Shown here: one piece after another, positions 7,244 through 14,402 of the stretch
Numbering within the stretch: position 1 is the stretch's first letter
Layout: each line of letters opens with the position of its first letter
Origin: Planctomycetaceae bacterium
Lineage (GTDB): Bacteria; Planctomycetota; Planctomycetia; Pirellulales; Thermoguttaceae
NCBI GenBank assembly: GCA_031267635.1
Contig: JAIRYX010000424.1
Coordinates: 1 to 18,584, forward strand
Length of the DNA: 18,584 nucleotides
Direction: 5' to 3'
Translations under genes and position numbers: made by a program
The notes under the pieces: model-generated
What the model was told of the DNA's origin: nothing
Database searches by the model: none
What the model saw: only the letters and a program-made list of their open reading frames with translations

Positions 7244-7672
7244 TTTTTGATTACTTCGTTTTTGGGGGACATTACTTGAAAACGCAATAGAAAACTATGG
7301 CGTCACTTGCCCAAGCCAAATAAATCCACACTGGGCAACGGCATCGTTACCCAAACAGCTTTACCATTTCAGCCCTTTATTCATAAAATTCCCTTAGTAA
7401 CCAACAAATTCCCCAAACGCACCCTTATGCCCTTATTTTTTGGATCATGCATTTTTATCAAAAACAATGGAACGAAAAATTAAGGGAAGAAGGACGCTTA
7501 TTGGTGTCATTTGGACTACTAAGGGAATTTTATAAATACGGGCGGCAATAATAATATTTTCTGGTAAAATTGGCTGTAGTTACCCAGTTGCCGTGCGGAT
7601 TTATTTGGCTTGGGCAACTGAATAGTTACAGTATTGTATAAATCCCTCCTAAATGTGAAATAAGCAGGAAAA
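7244..7672. repeat. R1 element with nested R5 (429 bp)
   Basis: The left end TTTTTGATTACTTCGTTTTT (from 7244) and right end GAAATAAGCAGGAAAA (7657-7672) are inverted relatives. The left half reads GGGGGACATTACTTGAAAAC, GCAATAGAAAACTATGG, then the core GCCCAAGCCAAATAAATCCACAC. The right half reads GGCAATAATAATATTTTCTGG, GTGCGGATTTATTTGGCTTGGGCAACTGAATAGTTAC, split here by the words 'then' only in the reading order core-then-arm, and ends CCTCCTAAATGTG. Removing the nested hairpin at 7373-7542 leaves about 259 bp, close to the 236-bp uninterrupted copy, so R5 appears to have been inserted into R1. Confidence 0.75.
7373..7542. repeat. R5 long hairpin element (170 bp)
   Basis: The ends are near-perfect inverted repeats. 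The left arm, 7373-7399, contains ATAAAATTCCCTTAGTA; the right arm, 7517-7542, contains TACTAAGGGAATTTTATAAA. The next segments inward also pair imperfectly (ACGCACCCTTATGCCCTTA against the segment around 7485-7502), so most of the element can form one stem around a loop near 7440-7470. No protein is encoded. A degenerate relative lies at 160-312, also joined to R1 inner sequence. Confidence 0.75.
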
Positions 7673-7772
7673 TTTGTTTCGCTTTCTCGAAAATATTTTC
7701 AGAACAAAAATGAGTGTAATTATTGCTTCTACGGGAAAATTTTGGTAAGGGACGCTTTGTGCCGTTGCTAAC

Positions 7773-7777
7773 AGGAG
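7773..7777 (+). promoter_or_regulatory. Ribosome binding site of the small Cys-rich ORF
   Basis: AGGAG lies five bases before the TTG at 7783. It sits inside a 9-bp perfect inverted repeat (ACGCTTTGT 7752-7760 and ACAAAGCGT 7803-7811). Pairing of those arms would enclose both the site and the start codon in a 42-base loop. Confidence 0.5.
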
Positions 7778-7782
7778 TATAA

Positions 7783-7878
7783 TTGAAAAAGAAGAAAGAC
7801 AGACAAAGCGTTTACGCCTGTCATTTCAATCAAAACTGTGAAATTGGAGATTGTAAGACTAATGAGTGCGTTGGCTGA
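7783..7878 (+). CDS. Candidate small four-cysteine protein overlapping hydG
   Basis: This is an unrecognised 31-residue frame starting with TTG at 7783 and ending with TGA at 7876-7878. It has a basic N-terminus (four Lys) followed by Cys13, Cys19, Cys24 and Cys29 in the pattern C-x5-C-x4-C-x4-C (ACHFNQNCEIGDC and KTNECVG). AGGAG five bases upstream is a better ribosome binding site than most in this window. It overlaps the preferred hydG ATG by 17 bases in another frame, and the hydG ribosome binding site lies inside it, so translation could be coupled. The Cys density suggests metal or Fe-S binding, but this is inference only. Against it: the small size, a TTG start, and the possibility that a short Cys-rich string is chance. 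Confidence 0.45.
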   Translation: MKKKKDRQSVYACHFNQNCEIGDCKTNECVG

Positions 7879-9298
7879 AATGACCAAATTGAGCGTGAGC
7901 GGTTGTGACTTTATTGACGAACCGCTTATCTGGAGCTATTTGAACCAACCGTTTGACGCAGGACGTTTCCGCGAAATCCTCGCCAAAGCAAGTAATAAAG
8001 AAGCCTTGTCGCTTGATGAAACAGCGACGCTGATTGCCGCCGATCAACCGGAGCAAGTTGAGCAAATTTTCAATACCGCCCGCCAACTGAAAAAAGATGT
8101 TTACGGCAATCGTATTGTCTTGTTTGCGCCGCTTTATGTCGGGAATTATTGCGTGAATAATTGCCGTTATTGCTCGTTCCGGTCATCGAACCGCGAACAA
8201 ATCCGCCGGACGTTGTCGAAAGAAGAAATCACGAAAGAAATCAACAAACTGCTTGATAAAGGACATAAGCGGCTGATTCTTGTATTCGGTGAAACGATGC
8301 AATATTCGCCGGAATTTATCGCCGATTGTGTGCGTCATGTTTATTCGATTAAAAAAGAACACACAAATATCCGTCGCGTCAATGTCAACGCCGCGCCAAT
8401 GGCTGTTGACGGTTACCGCACGTTAAAACAAGCGGGAATCGGCACGTTTCAGATTTTTCAGGAAACGTATCATCATCAAACTTACGCGGAAATGCACAAT
8501 CCTAAAACCCGTAAAGGAAATTATCTCTGGCGGCTTGATGGTCTGGCTCGTGCGATGGAAGGCGGTTGCGACGATGTTGGCTTAGGCGTTTTGTTCGGGC
8601 TGTTTGACTGGCGATTTGAAGTGATGGGACTTGTGTCGCACGCGATTCATCTGATGAAACATTATCATGTCGGTCCGCACACGATTAGTTTTCCGCGAAT
8701 CCAGCCGGCGCAAGGAGTAGAGCTAGAAAACGTGTCGAAATACAAAGTTTCAGACCATGATTTTCTGCGTTTGATTGCGATTTTGCGGCTTTCCGTTCCT
8801 TATACCGGTTTAATTTGTACCGCGAGAGAAACGGCGGATATTCGCCGTAAAGTGTTAGGATTTGGCGTGTCGCAGATGGACGCGGGAGGACGCATTGAAA
8901 TTGGCGGTTATGACGAAATCGGCGACTCTCAAACGCAAATACCGGAAAAAGAACAATTTCAACTTGGCGACGTGCGCACGCTTGACGAAATCATCCGCCA
9001 ACTTCTTGAGGATGGCTACATTCCGAGTTTTTGCACGTCGTGTTACCGGCTTGGACGCACCGGCGAAGTGTTTATGGAATACGCGATTCCCGGTTTCATT
9101 CAAAACATGTGTACGCCGAACGCGCTGACGACGTTGGAAGAATATCTTGTCGATTATGCGTCGCTAGAAACCCGAGCCGCCGGAGAAAAACAGCTTGAAA
9201 CCGAACTTGCACGTTTGCCGGAAGGAAAAACTAAAACGCTGGTTCTGGAACGTCTCCAAAAAATCCGCGAAACCGACGCCCGCGATATGGTGTTTTGA
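7862..9298 (+). CDS. hydG: [FeFe]-hydrogenase H-cluster maturase HydG (radical SAM)
   Basis: HydG cleaves tyrosine to p-cresol, CO and cyanide and assembles the Fe(CO)2(CN) precursor of the H-cluster in the cytoplasm. Numbering from the GTG at 7838 (486 residues): Cys105, Cys109 and Cys112 in NYCVNNCRYC form the radical-SAM CX3CX2C site. Cys399, Cys402 and Cys425 form the C-terminal CX2CX22C site of the auxiliary cluster, which separates HydG from the tyrosine lyase ThiH. YGNRIVLFAPLYV, QETYHHQTY and GPHTISFPRIQPA are family segments. The ATG at 7862 (478 residues) has GGAGA at 7846-7850 and is preferred; GTG at 7838 has no ribosome binding site. No hydE, hydF or hydrogenase structural gene lies in the window. 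The upstream overlapping small Cys-rich ORF may be cotranscribed. Confidence 0.96.
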   Translation: MSALAEMTKLSVSGCDFIDEPLIWSYLNQPFDAGRFREILAKASNKEALSLDETATLIAADQPEQVEQIFNTARQLKKDVYGNRIVLFAPLYVGNYCVNNCRYCSFRSSNREQIRRTLSKEEITKEINKLLDKGHKRLILVFGETMQYSPEFIADCVRHVYSIKKEHTNIRRVNVNAAPMAVDGYRTLKQAGIGTFQIFQETYHHQTYAEMHNPKTRKGNYLWRLDGLARAMEGGCDDVGLGVLFGLFDWRFEVMGLVSHAIHLMKHYHVGPHTISFPRIQPAQGVELENVSKYKVSDHDFLRLIAILRLSVPYTGLICTARETADIRRKVLGFGVSQMDAGGRIEIGGYDEIGDSQTQIPEKEQFQLGDVRTLDEIIRQLLEDGYIPSFCTSCYRLGRTGEVFMEYAIPGFIQNMCTPNALTTLEEYLVDYASLETRAAGEKQLETELARLPEGKTKTLVLERLQKIRETDARDMVF

Positions 9299-9546
9299 AA
9301 AGAACGTTTCCCCAATGGTTCAACGTCCCAATCCGATGAATGTACAATAATATTCCTTCCTTTCTGCTGAACTTGGCTAAACGGTTGTAATTCAGCCGCA
9401 TTTTTTAATGATGGCGGAATGAACGGAATGATTTGTCCTTGTTGGGCTTTCTTGATTATTGTGTGTTAGAATTTGCAATGTAGTTTCTCGTTACTTTTCT
9501 CTTCATGCAAAACCTTGCAATTTTTGTCAAGAGAGACGAAAAAACA
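9299..9546. other. Noncoding spacer with weak terminator-like hairpin
   Basis: GCTGAA (9366-9371) and TTCAGC (9391-9396) can pair across a 19-base loop and are followed by CGCATTTTTT. This is a weak candidate terminator about 70 bases after hydG. Nothing else is recognisable. Confidence 0.3.
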
Positions 9547-9824
9547 CCTGCTTATTTCACATTTGAGGGGAGAGATTGATTTATAAAATACTGCAACTAT
9601 TCAGTTGCCTCGTGCAGATTTATACTCATCACATTTTAACATTTGTCTCTCACAAAAGCGCACCAAGAACGCCGAAGGATTCTAAAAAATAAATTCTTTG
9701 TGCCTCCGTGCCTTTGTGAGAAAATATAAATTTAAAGTAGTTTTAGTATATTTGGCTGGGCGACTGACATCATATTTCTAGTGCGGTTTCAAATATTGTT
9801 CCCCAAAAACGAAATAATCAGAAA
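9547..9824. repeat. R1 element with foreign interior (278 bp)
   Basis: The left end CCTGCTTATTTC (9547-9558) and right end GAAATAATCAGAAA (9811-9824) are the R1 termini. The left arm has ATTTATAAAATACTGCAACTA then TTCAGTTGCC; the right arm has TTTGGCTGGGCGACTG and TTTCAAATATTGTTCCCC. The usual inner segment is replaced by about 100 bases bounded by TCTCACAAA (9648-9656) and its reverse complement TTTGTGAGA (9713-9721). That insert includes CTTTGTGCCTCCGTGCCTTTG, a sequence type I recall from other bacterial intergenic repeats. Confidence 0.7.
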
Positions 9825-9995
9825 TTTCAACGGGACTTTTTTAGAGGCGACTAACTATCATTGTTTGAAAAGGTGGCATTTCCTCTCTTGATTGAAAATA
9901 AAAATTATGATAAACTATCGAATTAATAGCATGAATCAATTGTTTCGATTTCATGCCCCACACTAAAAACAATGATCAATGTATTGGAGATTGGT

Positions 9996-10580
9996 ATGAA
10001 AAAACTTGTTATTGGTCTTTTTCTTGGCTTACTGCCATTAGGAATTGTGTTCGCTCAAGAAAAAAACGAGAAAAAAGAAAATGCTTTTTATCAATTGATT
10101 GCCAAAGACATCAATGGTAAGGATTTTGCTTTTGAGCAACTCAAAGGCAAGAAAGTCTTGATTGTCAACGTAGCGTCTAAATGTGGTTTAACGCCGCAAT
10201 ACAAAGAACTGCAGGCGTTGTATAAAAAATATTCCGGCGATGGCGATGATTTGAACAAAAAAAAGTTTATTATTATCGGTTTCCCTGCCAACGATTTCGG
10301 AAAACAAGAACCGGGAACAAATGAAGAAATCAAATCTTTTTGCACACAAAACTATGGTGTTACTTTTCCGATGATGGCAAAAATAACAGTCAAAGGTGAT
10401 GAAATTCACCCTGTTTATCAATGGTTGACACGAAAAGAAATCAATGGCGTAAAAGATGCACCTGTCGAGTGGAATTTTCAGAAATTTTTGATTGATGAGC
10501 AGGGAAAATTTGTTGAGATGATTCCGCCGAAAGAAAAACCGGATTCAGAAAAAATCGCTCAATGGCTTGAAGAAAAATAA
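9996..10580 (+). CDS. Exported glutathione-peroxidase-family thiol peroxidase
   Basis: This family reduces hydrogen peroxide and lipid hydroperoxides; bacterial Cys-type members usually take electrons from thioredoxin rather than glutathione. From the ATG at 9996 the product has 194 residues. A signal peptide (KKLVIGLFLGLLPLGIVFAQ) comes first, so it acts outside the cytoplasm. Then comes the thioredoxin-like fold with NVASKCGLTPQY (peroxidatic Cys63), FPANDFGKQEPG (Gln104) and VEWNF (Trp149-Asn150), the catalytic tetrad. Cys116 in KSFCTQNYGVTFPM is in the position of the resolving Cys of thioredoxin-dependent members. GGAG at 9984-9987 supports this ATG over the in-frame one at 9972. A TTGATT/TAAACT pair (9888, 9911, 17-base gap) could be its promoter, weakly. 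The stop is followed within three bases by a large palindrome. Confidence 0.94.
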   Translation: MKKLVIGLFLGLLPLGIVFAQEKNEKKENAFYQLIAKDINGKDFAFEQLKGKKVLIVNVASKCGLTPQYKELQALYKKYSGDGDDLNKKKFIIIGFPANDFGKQEPGTNEEIKSFCTQNYGVTFPMMAKITVKGDEIHPVYQWLTRKEINGVKDAPVEWNFQKFLIDEQGKFVEMIPPKEKPDSEKIAQWLEEK

Positions 10581-10582
10581 AC

Positions 10583-10671
10583 GTAACAATTCATTCGCTC
10601 AAACCCAAGAAATCCGCACTAAATAACTATTCAGTGCGGATTTTTTTGGGTATGAGCGAATGAATTGCTAC
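10583..10671. terminator. Long palindrome (R1 core) at the 3' end of the peroxidase gene
   Basis: The arms 10583-10620 and 10633-10671 pair over about 38 positions with three mismatches and one bulge around a 12-base loop (AAATAACTATTC). They carry the R1 core in the form CCAAGAAATCCGCACT, with the mirrored arm running into TTTTTTTGGG. The palindrome begins two bases after the stop codon of the peroxidase gene. Such a stem should form in the mRNA and could stop transcription or protect the 3' end. That role is inferred; the palindrome itself is read directly. Confidence 0.7.
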
Positions 10672-10725
10672 AGTTTTAGAGACACATGGGACTCAGGGAA
10701 CTTTGCGAGCAAGAGTGTAATACAA

Positions 10726-10764
10726 ATTTCCTCAATTTCTCTTGATATGAAAAATGTCCAATTT
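10726..10764. repeat. R4 short repeat, inverted copy of 341-378
   Basis: The reverse complement of this segment (AAATTGGACATTTTTCATAT, then CAAGAGAAATTGAGGA) matches 341-378 (AAATTGACATTTTTTATAT, then CAAGAGAAATTGAAGA) with few differences. The sequence around it is not shared. Confidence 0.6.
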
Positions 10765-10885
10765 ATAGGTATTTTATGTTGAAAAATGTCAAGTGAAATT
10801 GTGTGACTTTGTAGTAGGCAGCAGTATAACACTAAACTTGTGTATATTACCCATCTCCCTTGTTCGAAAAATCTGTTATTTTTTC

Positions 10886-10914
10886 TAAATACTAATGTGA
10901 ATTTTTACCGATAA
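10886..10914 (+). promoter_or_regulatory. Sigma-28-like (FliA) promoter candidate before flgL
   Basis: ACCGATAA at 10907-10914 matches seven of eight bases of the flagellar sigma-28 -10 element GCCGATAA, and TAAA at 10886-10889 could be the -35. The gap is 17 bases; the enterobacterial consensus has 15, so the match is imperfect. It lies 52 bases before the flgL start, and the gene is of the class that sigma-28 often controls. Confidence 0.4.
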
Positions 10915-10965
10915 ATGTACTGTATTGTCATTTATTGCATTTAACGAAAAAAACTTTTCGCTTTC

Positions 10966-13900
10966 ATGAACGGTATCATTCCATTAGGTTACAGCCGCGT
11001 TAGTCAGTCGCAGATTGCGTATAGCGGATTGTTGAGTATGCAGTCGCAGATGAGTAATTTGAGCAAGCTCGAATTACAGATTATGACGCAGCAGCAGTTT
11101 CAATTGGGTAGCGAATCGCCTTATCAGGCGTCGCGGGCAATCAATATACAAATGTTGCTGGAACGAAAAGCCCAGTCAGTCGTGAATCTGACGACAACGC
11201 AATCTTTTTTGTCCGCGTCGGATTCGTCACTGTCGCAAGTCGGCGAACAAGTGACCAACGCAAAAGAAAACGCTCTTACCGCCGTTCAAACAACAACCAG
11301 CGCAACAACACGTGCCGCTCTTGCCGACGAAGTGAAACAAATTGCTCAAGCGGTGTTTGGGTTTGCCAATACGCAATATTTGGATCGTTACCTTTTTTCT
11401 GGATCGTCCACGACAACGCAGCCGTTTGTCTGGCAGACCGATTCTTATACCATCAAATACATGGGAAACGAAACCGAATTGAACACTTGGGGCGATCTCA
11501 ATATTTTAACGCAAAGCAATAACGACGGCGTTACGGTGTTCGGCGCGGTTTCAGACGCGGTATCGAGTACGGTCGATTTGAATCCGTCGCTGCAATCGGA
11601 AACGTTGCTTTCATCGCTCAACGGCGGACAAGGAATTACGCTCGGCAAAATTCGGATTTCTTACGAACTCAACGGTAAGGTTACGTCGTCCGACATTGAT
11701 TTGAGTCATTGCGCGACTGTCGATGACGTAAGGAAAGCAATTGCCAAAAATCCGCCGGTCGGGGCGGTTCTTAATGTCGATTTGACGGACAATGCGTTAC
11801 AAATCGGGTTGTCGTCCAGTGTCGGCGGCTCAATCACAATTACAGATATTGGAAACGGTCAAACGGCAAAAACGCTTGGTATCGAATCCAAAACTCCAAT
11901 TGCGGCGGGAAATTTTCTCACAGGACGCGATTTGAATCCGGCGGTTACGCAAACGACCAAACTTGACGATTTATGTGGTTCAAAAGCAAGAACGTGGCTA
12001 CATTTTGCGGGCGGAAATAACGATCTGATTGTGCAAGCCGCACAAAACGGCGAAACGGTCGTTGACCAAAACGGCAAAATATGGGACATGAACGATATTG
12101 AAATTGTCATTATTTCCAACGCAAATGTCGTGCCGGGAAACGAAACCGCAACGTATGATGAAACGTCAAAACGAATCACGATTCATACGCATCCTGATTT
12201 GACAACAGCTCAGGGAATCGCTGACGCAATGAACAGCGCGGCGGAAAGCGGAACGATTCCGCCGTTTACCGTGTCGTTTGACACGGCAGATCGAACCGGG
12301 AACAACGCAGATTCCGGCATGACGCCGTTTGCGCCGGGAACTCCGGTTGTCGTTGGAAAAACCGCTTACGGTTCGGGAGAAGCGTTCGATAGAACCGGAA
12401 TGCAAATTGTCAACGACAACAAAACGCACATCATTGATTTTTCCGAATCGGCAACGGTTGGCGATTTGCTCAATGAATTGAACGATGAGCCGGTCGGTTT
12501 GATGGCAACGATTAACAACGGCGGAACGGGGATCAATGTGCGGACGCGAATCAGCGGCGCGGATTTTGAAATCGGCGAAAACGGCGGCGCGACGGCGTCA
12601 CAGCTTGGAATACGCACGTTTTACGGTGGAACGCTACTAAGCGGACTTGATTACGGACGCGGCGTGGAAGACTACGACGGACCGGGAACAAATGCTTTTG
12701 CAGAATATGCGTCGGCGTCTCCGAATAGCGGTTTAATCATCAATGCGAAAGAAGAAGGAACGGCGGCAAACGATTACAAAATCAATTTTATTCCGACTAA
12801 CGATCCTGAAGGAAAAGTGTTGATTTCATGGAATCAAGACGAGAAAGTTATCAATATCGGAATCAATTCCGGCGTAACAACCGCATGCGAAGTGATCGAA
12901 GCGTTCAATGAACAAACCGGACCGCGCGATCTGTTTGAGATGACGCTTGACGGAACAAACGGTACAAATACTGGAACAGGCGTCGTTTATGAAGGTTCGA
13001 CAAAAACGTCGGCGGGAACAAACGGCGGAATTGATTTTGTGGCAACACGGAACGACGGTGTTTCGTTTGAAGTCGATATTCATGGAGCGAAAACGATTCA
13101 GGACGTTTTAAATATCATTAACAATCACCCTGACAACCAAGGAAGTCTTCTCACGGCGCGCGTTGCCGAATTTGGAAACGGAATCGAACTCATCGACACA
13201 AGCATCGGCAAAAGCGAAACTCGCGTCGAAAGAACGTTGCTCAGTACGGCGTCGATTGCGTTGGGACTTGTCAACTATGGAGAAGAATACCGCATTCAAA
13301 CGTATTCCGGCACGAAAGCGAATGTTGTTTACGATTCGGGCGTCGCGAACAGCAATTTAATCATTTCAGGAAATTGCGCCGGCGAATACGCCAACGACGT
13401 AAAAATCGCGTTTATTGATAATGTGACAAACGGCAATCCAAACAGCACCGGTCTTCAATGGGATTCCGCGTCAAAAACATTAACGGTTGAAATTGACGCA
13501 GGAATCACGACGGCTAACGACGTCATTGCGTTGTTTAAAAACAATGCGTCGGAAGAATTGCGAATGATGTTCGACTTTCAAAACGGTTGGAACGGCGATG
13601 GCTCAATCAGCGACGGTTCCGGTATTGTGTCGTTGACAGCAACGGAGAATCCGCCGGTTTTAAACGGAGGAGAAAACGCGGCGCTGCAAGGAAACGATCC
13701 GAATCCGCTTGAGGCAAAATCGTTGTTTACGGCGTTGCTTCGTTTACAATCGGCAATAGAACAAAACGACGTTCGCGAAATTGAGCGTGCGACAAAATTA
13801 TTAGAACAATCAGGCGAGCGCATCACTTATTCCCGTGCGGAAATTGGCGTACGCCAACAGCGTATCGACACGATTTCCACACAGCTTGCCAATGAAGACG

Positions 13901-14046
13901 TACAATTACAGGAATCGTTACGCATTGCCTTCGGCATTGACGAAACCGAAGCGATCATCAGTTACAGCAATTCGTTAGTCGCGTATGAAGCAAGTCTCAA
14001 AGTTACCGGTCAATTATTTCAGTTGAGTTTGCTGAATTACGTATGA
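10966..14046 (+). CDS. flgL: Flagellar hook-filament junction protein FlgL, expanded
   Basis: FlgL (HAP3) joins the flagellar hook to the filament outside the cell. This product has 1026 residues against about 300-320 in enterobacteria. The conserved flagellin-like helical ends are present. Residues 1-150 include SRAINIQMLLERKAQS and TQYLDRYLFSGSST; residues 915-1026 include RLQSAIEQND, ITYSRAEIGVRQQRID and SLKVTGQLFQLSLLNYV. The middle (about 224-890) alternates two module types three times. Module A, flagellin_IN-like, is at about 224-306, 476-550 and 687-768. Module B, with an 'LII..' strand, 'ND..I.FI' and 'I.I..G.TTA..VI..F', is at about 350-455, 588-675 and 797-890. No clear ribosome binding site precedes the ATG. 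A sigma-28-like promoter lies upstream. The end helices make the identity firm. Confidence 0.93.
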   Translation: MNGIIPLGYSRVSQSQIAYSGLLSMQSQMSNLSKLELQIMTQQQFQLGSESPYQASRAINIQMLLERKAQSVVNLTTTQSFLSASDSSLSQVGEQVTNAKENALTAVQTTTSATTRAALADEVKQIAQAVFGFANTQYLDRYLFSGSSTTTQPFVWQTDSYTIKYMGNETELNTWGDLNILTQSNNDGVTVFGAVSDAVSSTVDLNPSLQSETLLSSLNGGQGITLGKIRISYELNGKVTSSDIDLSHCATVDDVRKAIAKNPPVGAVLNVDLTDNALQIGLSSSVGGSITITDIGNGQTAKTLGIESKTPIAAGNFLTGRDLNPAVTQTTKLDDLCGSKARTWLHFAGGNNDLIVQAAQNGETVVDQNGKIWDMNDIEIVIISNANVVPGNETATYDETSKRITIHTHPDLTTAQGIADAMNSAAESGTIPPFTVSFDTADRTGNNADSGMTPFAPGTPVVVGKTAYGSGEAFDRTGMQIVNDNKTHIIDFSESATVGDLLNELNDEPVGLMATINNGGTGINVRTRISGADFEIGENGGATASQLGIRTFYGGTLLSGLDYGRGVEDYDGPGTNAFAEYASASPNSGLIINAKEEGTAANDYKINFIPTNDPEGKVLISWNQDEKVINIGINSGVTTACEVIEAFNEQTGPRDLFEMTLDGTNGTNTGTGVVYEGSTKTSAGTNGGIDFVATRNDGVSFEVDIHGAKTIQDVLNIINNHPDNQGSLLTARVAEFGNGIELIDTSIGKSETRVERTLLSTASIALGLVNYGEEYRIQTYSGTKANVVYDSGVANSNLIISGNCAGEYANDVKIAFIDNVTNGNPNSTGLQWDSASKTLTVEIDAGITTANDVIALFKNNASEELRMMFDFQNGWNGDGSISDGSGIVSLTATENPPVLNGGENAALQGNDPNPLEAKSLFTALLRLQSAIEQNDVREIERATKLLEQSGERITYSRAEIGVRQQRIDTISTQLANEDVQLQESLRIAFGIDETEAIISYSNSLVAYEASLKVTGQLFQLSLLNYV

Positions 14047-14270
14047 TCTACGTCTCGTACTTGAAATTTCGGTTTTGAAGACAGTGTTTCTCTTTTCAAA
14101 CATATCTCTCTTGTCTCCACCGTCCTTTTTGGAAGCTAAAAAATATTTTGAAAATTTTCAAGAAAATTTCAAAATATTCCACATTTCCCTTTGAAGATTT
14201 TAAATCTTGGTGTATGATAATAATCAATTAAGTTAACTGTTAGGTAAAAATTAATGGTGGTTTTTCTCTA
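14047..14270. other. Spacer with AT-only hairpin after flgL
   Basis: AATATTTTGAAAATTTTC at 14142-14159 and its one-base-shorter reverse complement at 14162-14178 form a long AT-rich stem with a two-base loop, about 95 bases after the flgL stop. It lacks the GC stem and T-run of a typical terminator. The rest is unremarkable. Confidence 0.5.
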
Positions 14271-14359
14271 GGAAACTTCTAAAAACCTCATTTTCAACAC
14301 ATGTGACCATTGAAAAATAAGGGCTTACGAATATTGGGAAGAGGTTTTTAGAAGTTCCC
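14271..14359. repeat. R2 small inverted-repeat element, copy 1 (89 bp)
   Basis: The terminal arms GGAAACTTCTAAAAACCTC (14271-14289) and GAGGTTTTTAGAAGTTCCC (14341-14359) are reverse complements apart from one base. The interior CATTTTCAACACATGTGACC, ATTGAAAAATAAGG is about 80% identical to the inverse copy at 18409-18493. It encodes no protein. It lies 43 bases upstream of the prepilin-like gene. Confidence 0.8.
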
Positions 14360-14402
14360 TCTAACAATTTTAAAAAAAAACTAAAGTGAAGGAGTTTCAG
14401 CG

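Noticed and set aside
8134..9298. Assignment of the radical SAM gene as thiH (thiamine synthesis)
   Set aside because: The C-terminal CX2CX22C motif (Cys399, Cys402, Cys425) and the overall match to HydG segments rule for HydG; no thi genes are nearby.
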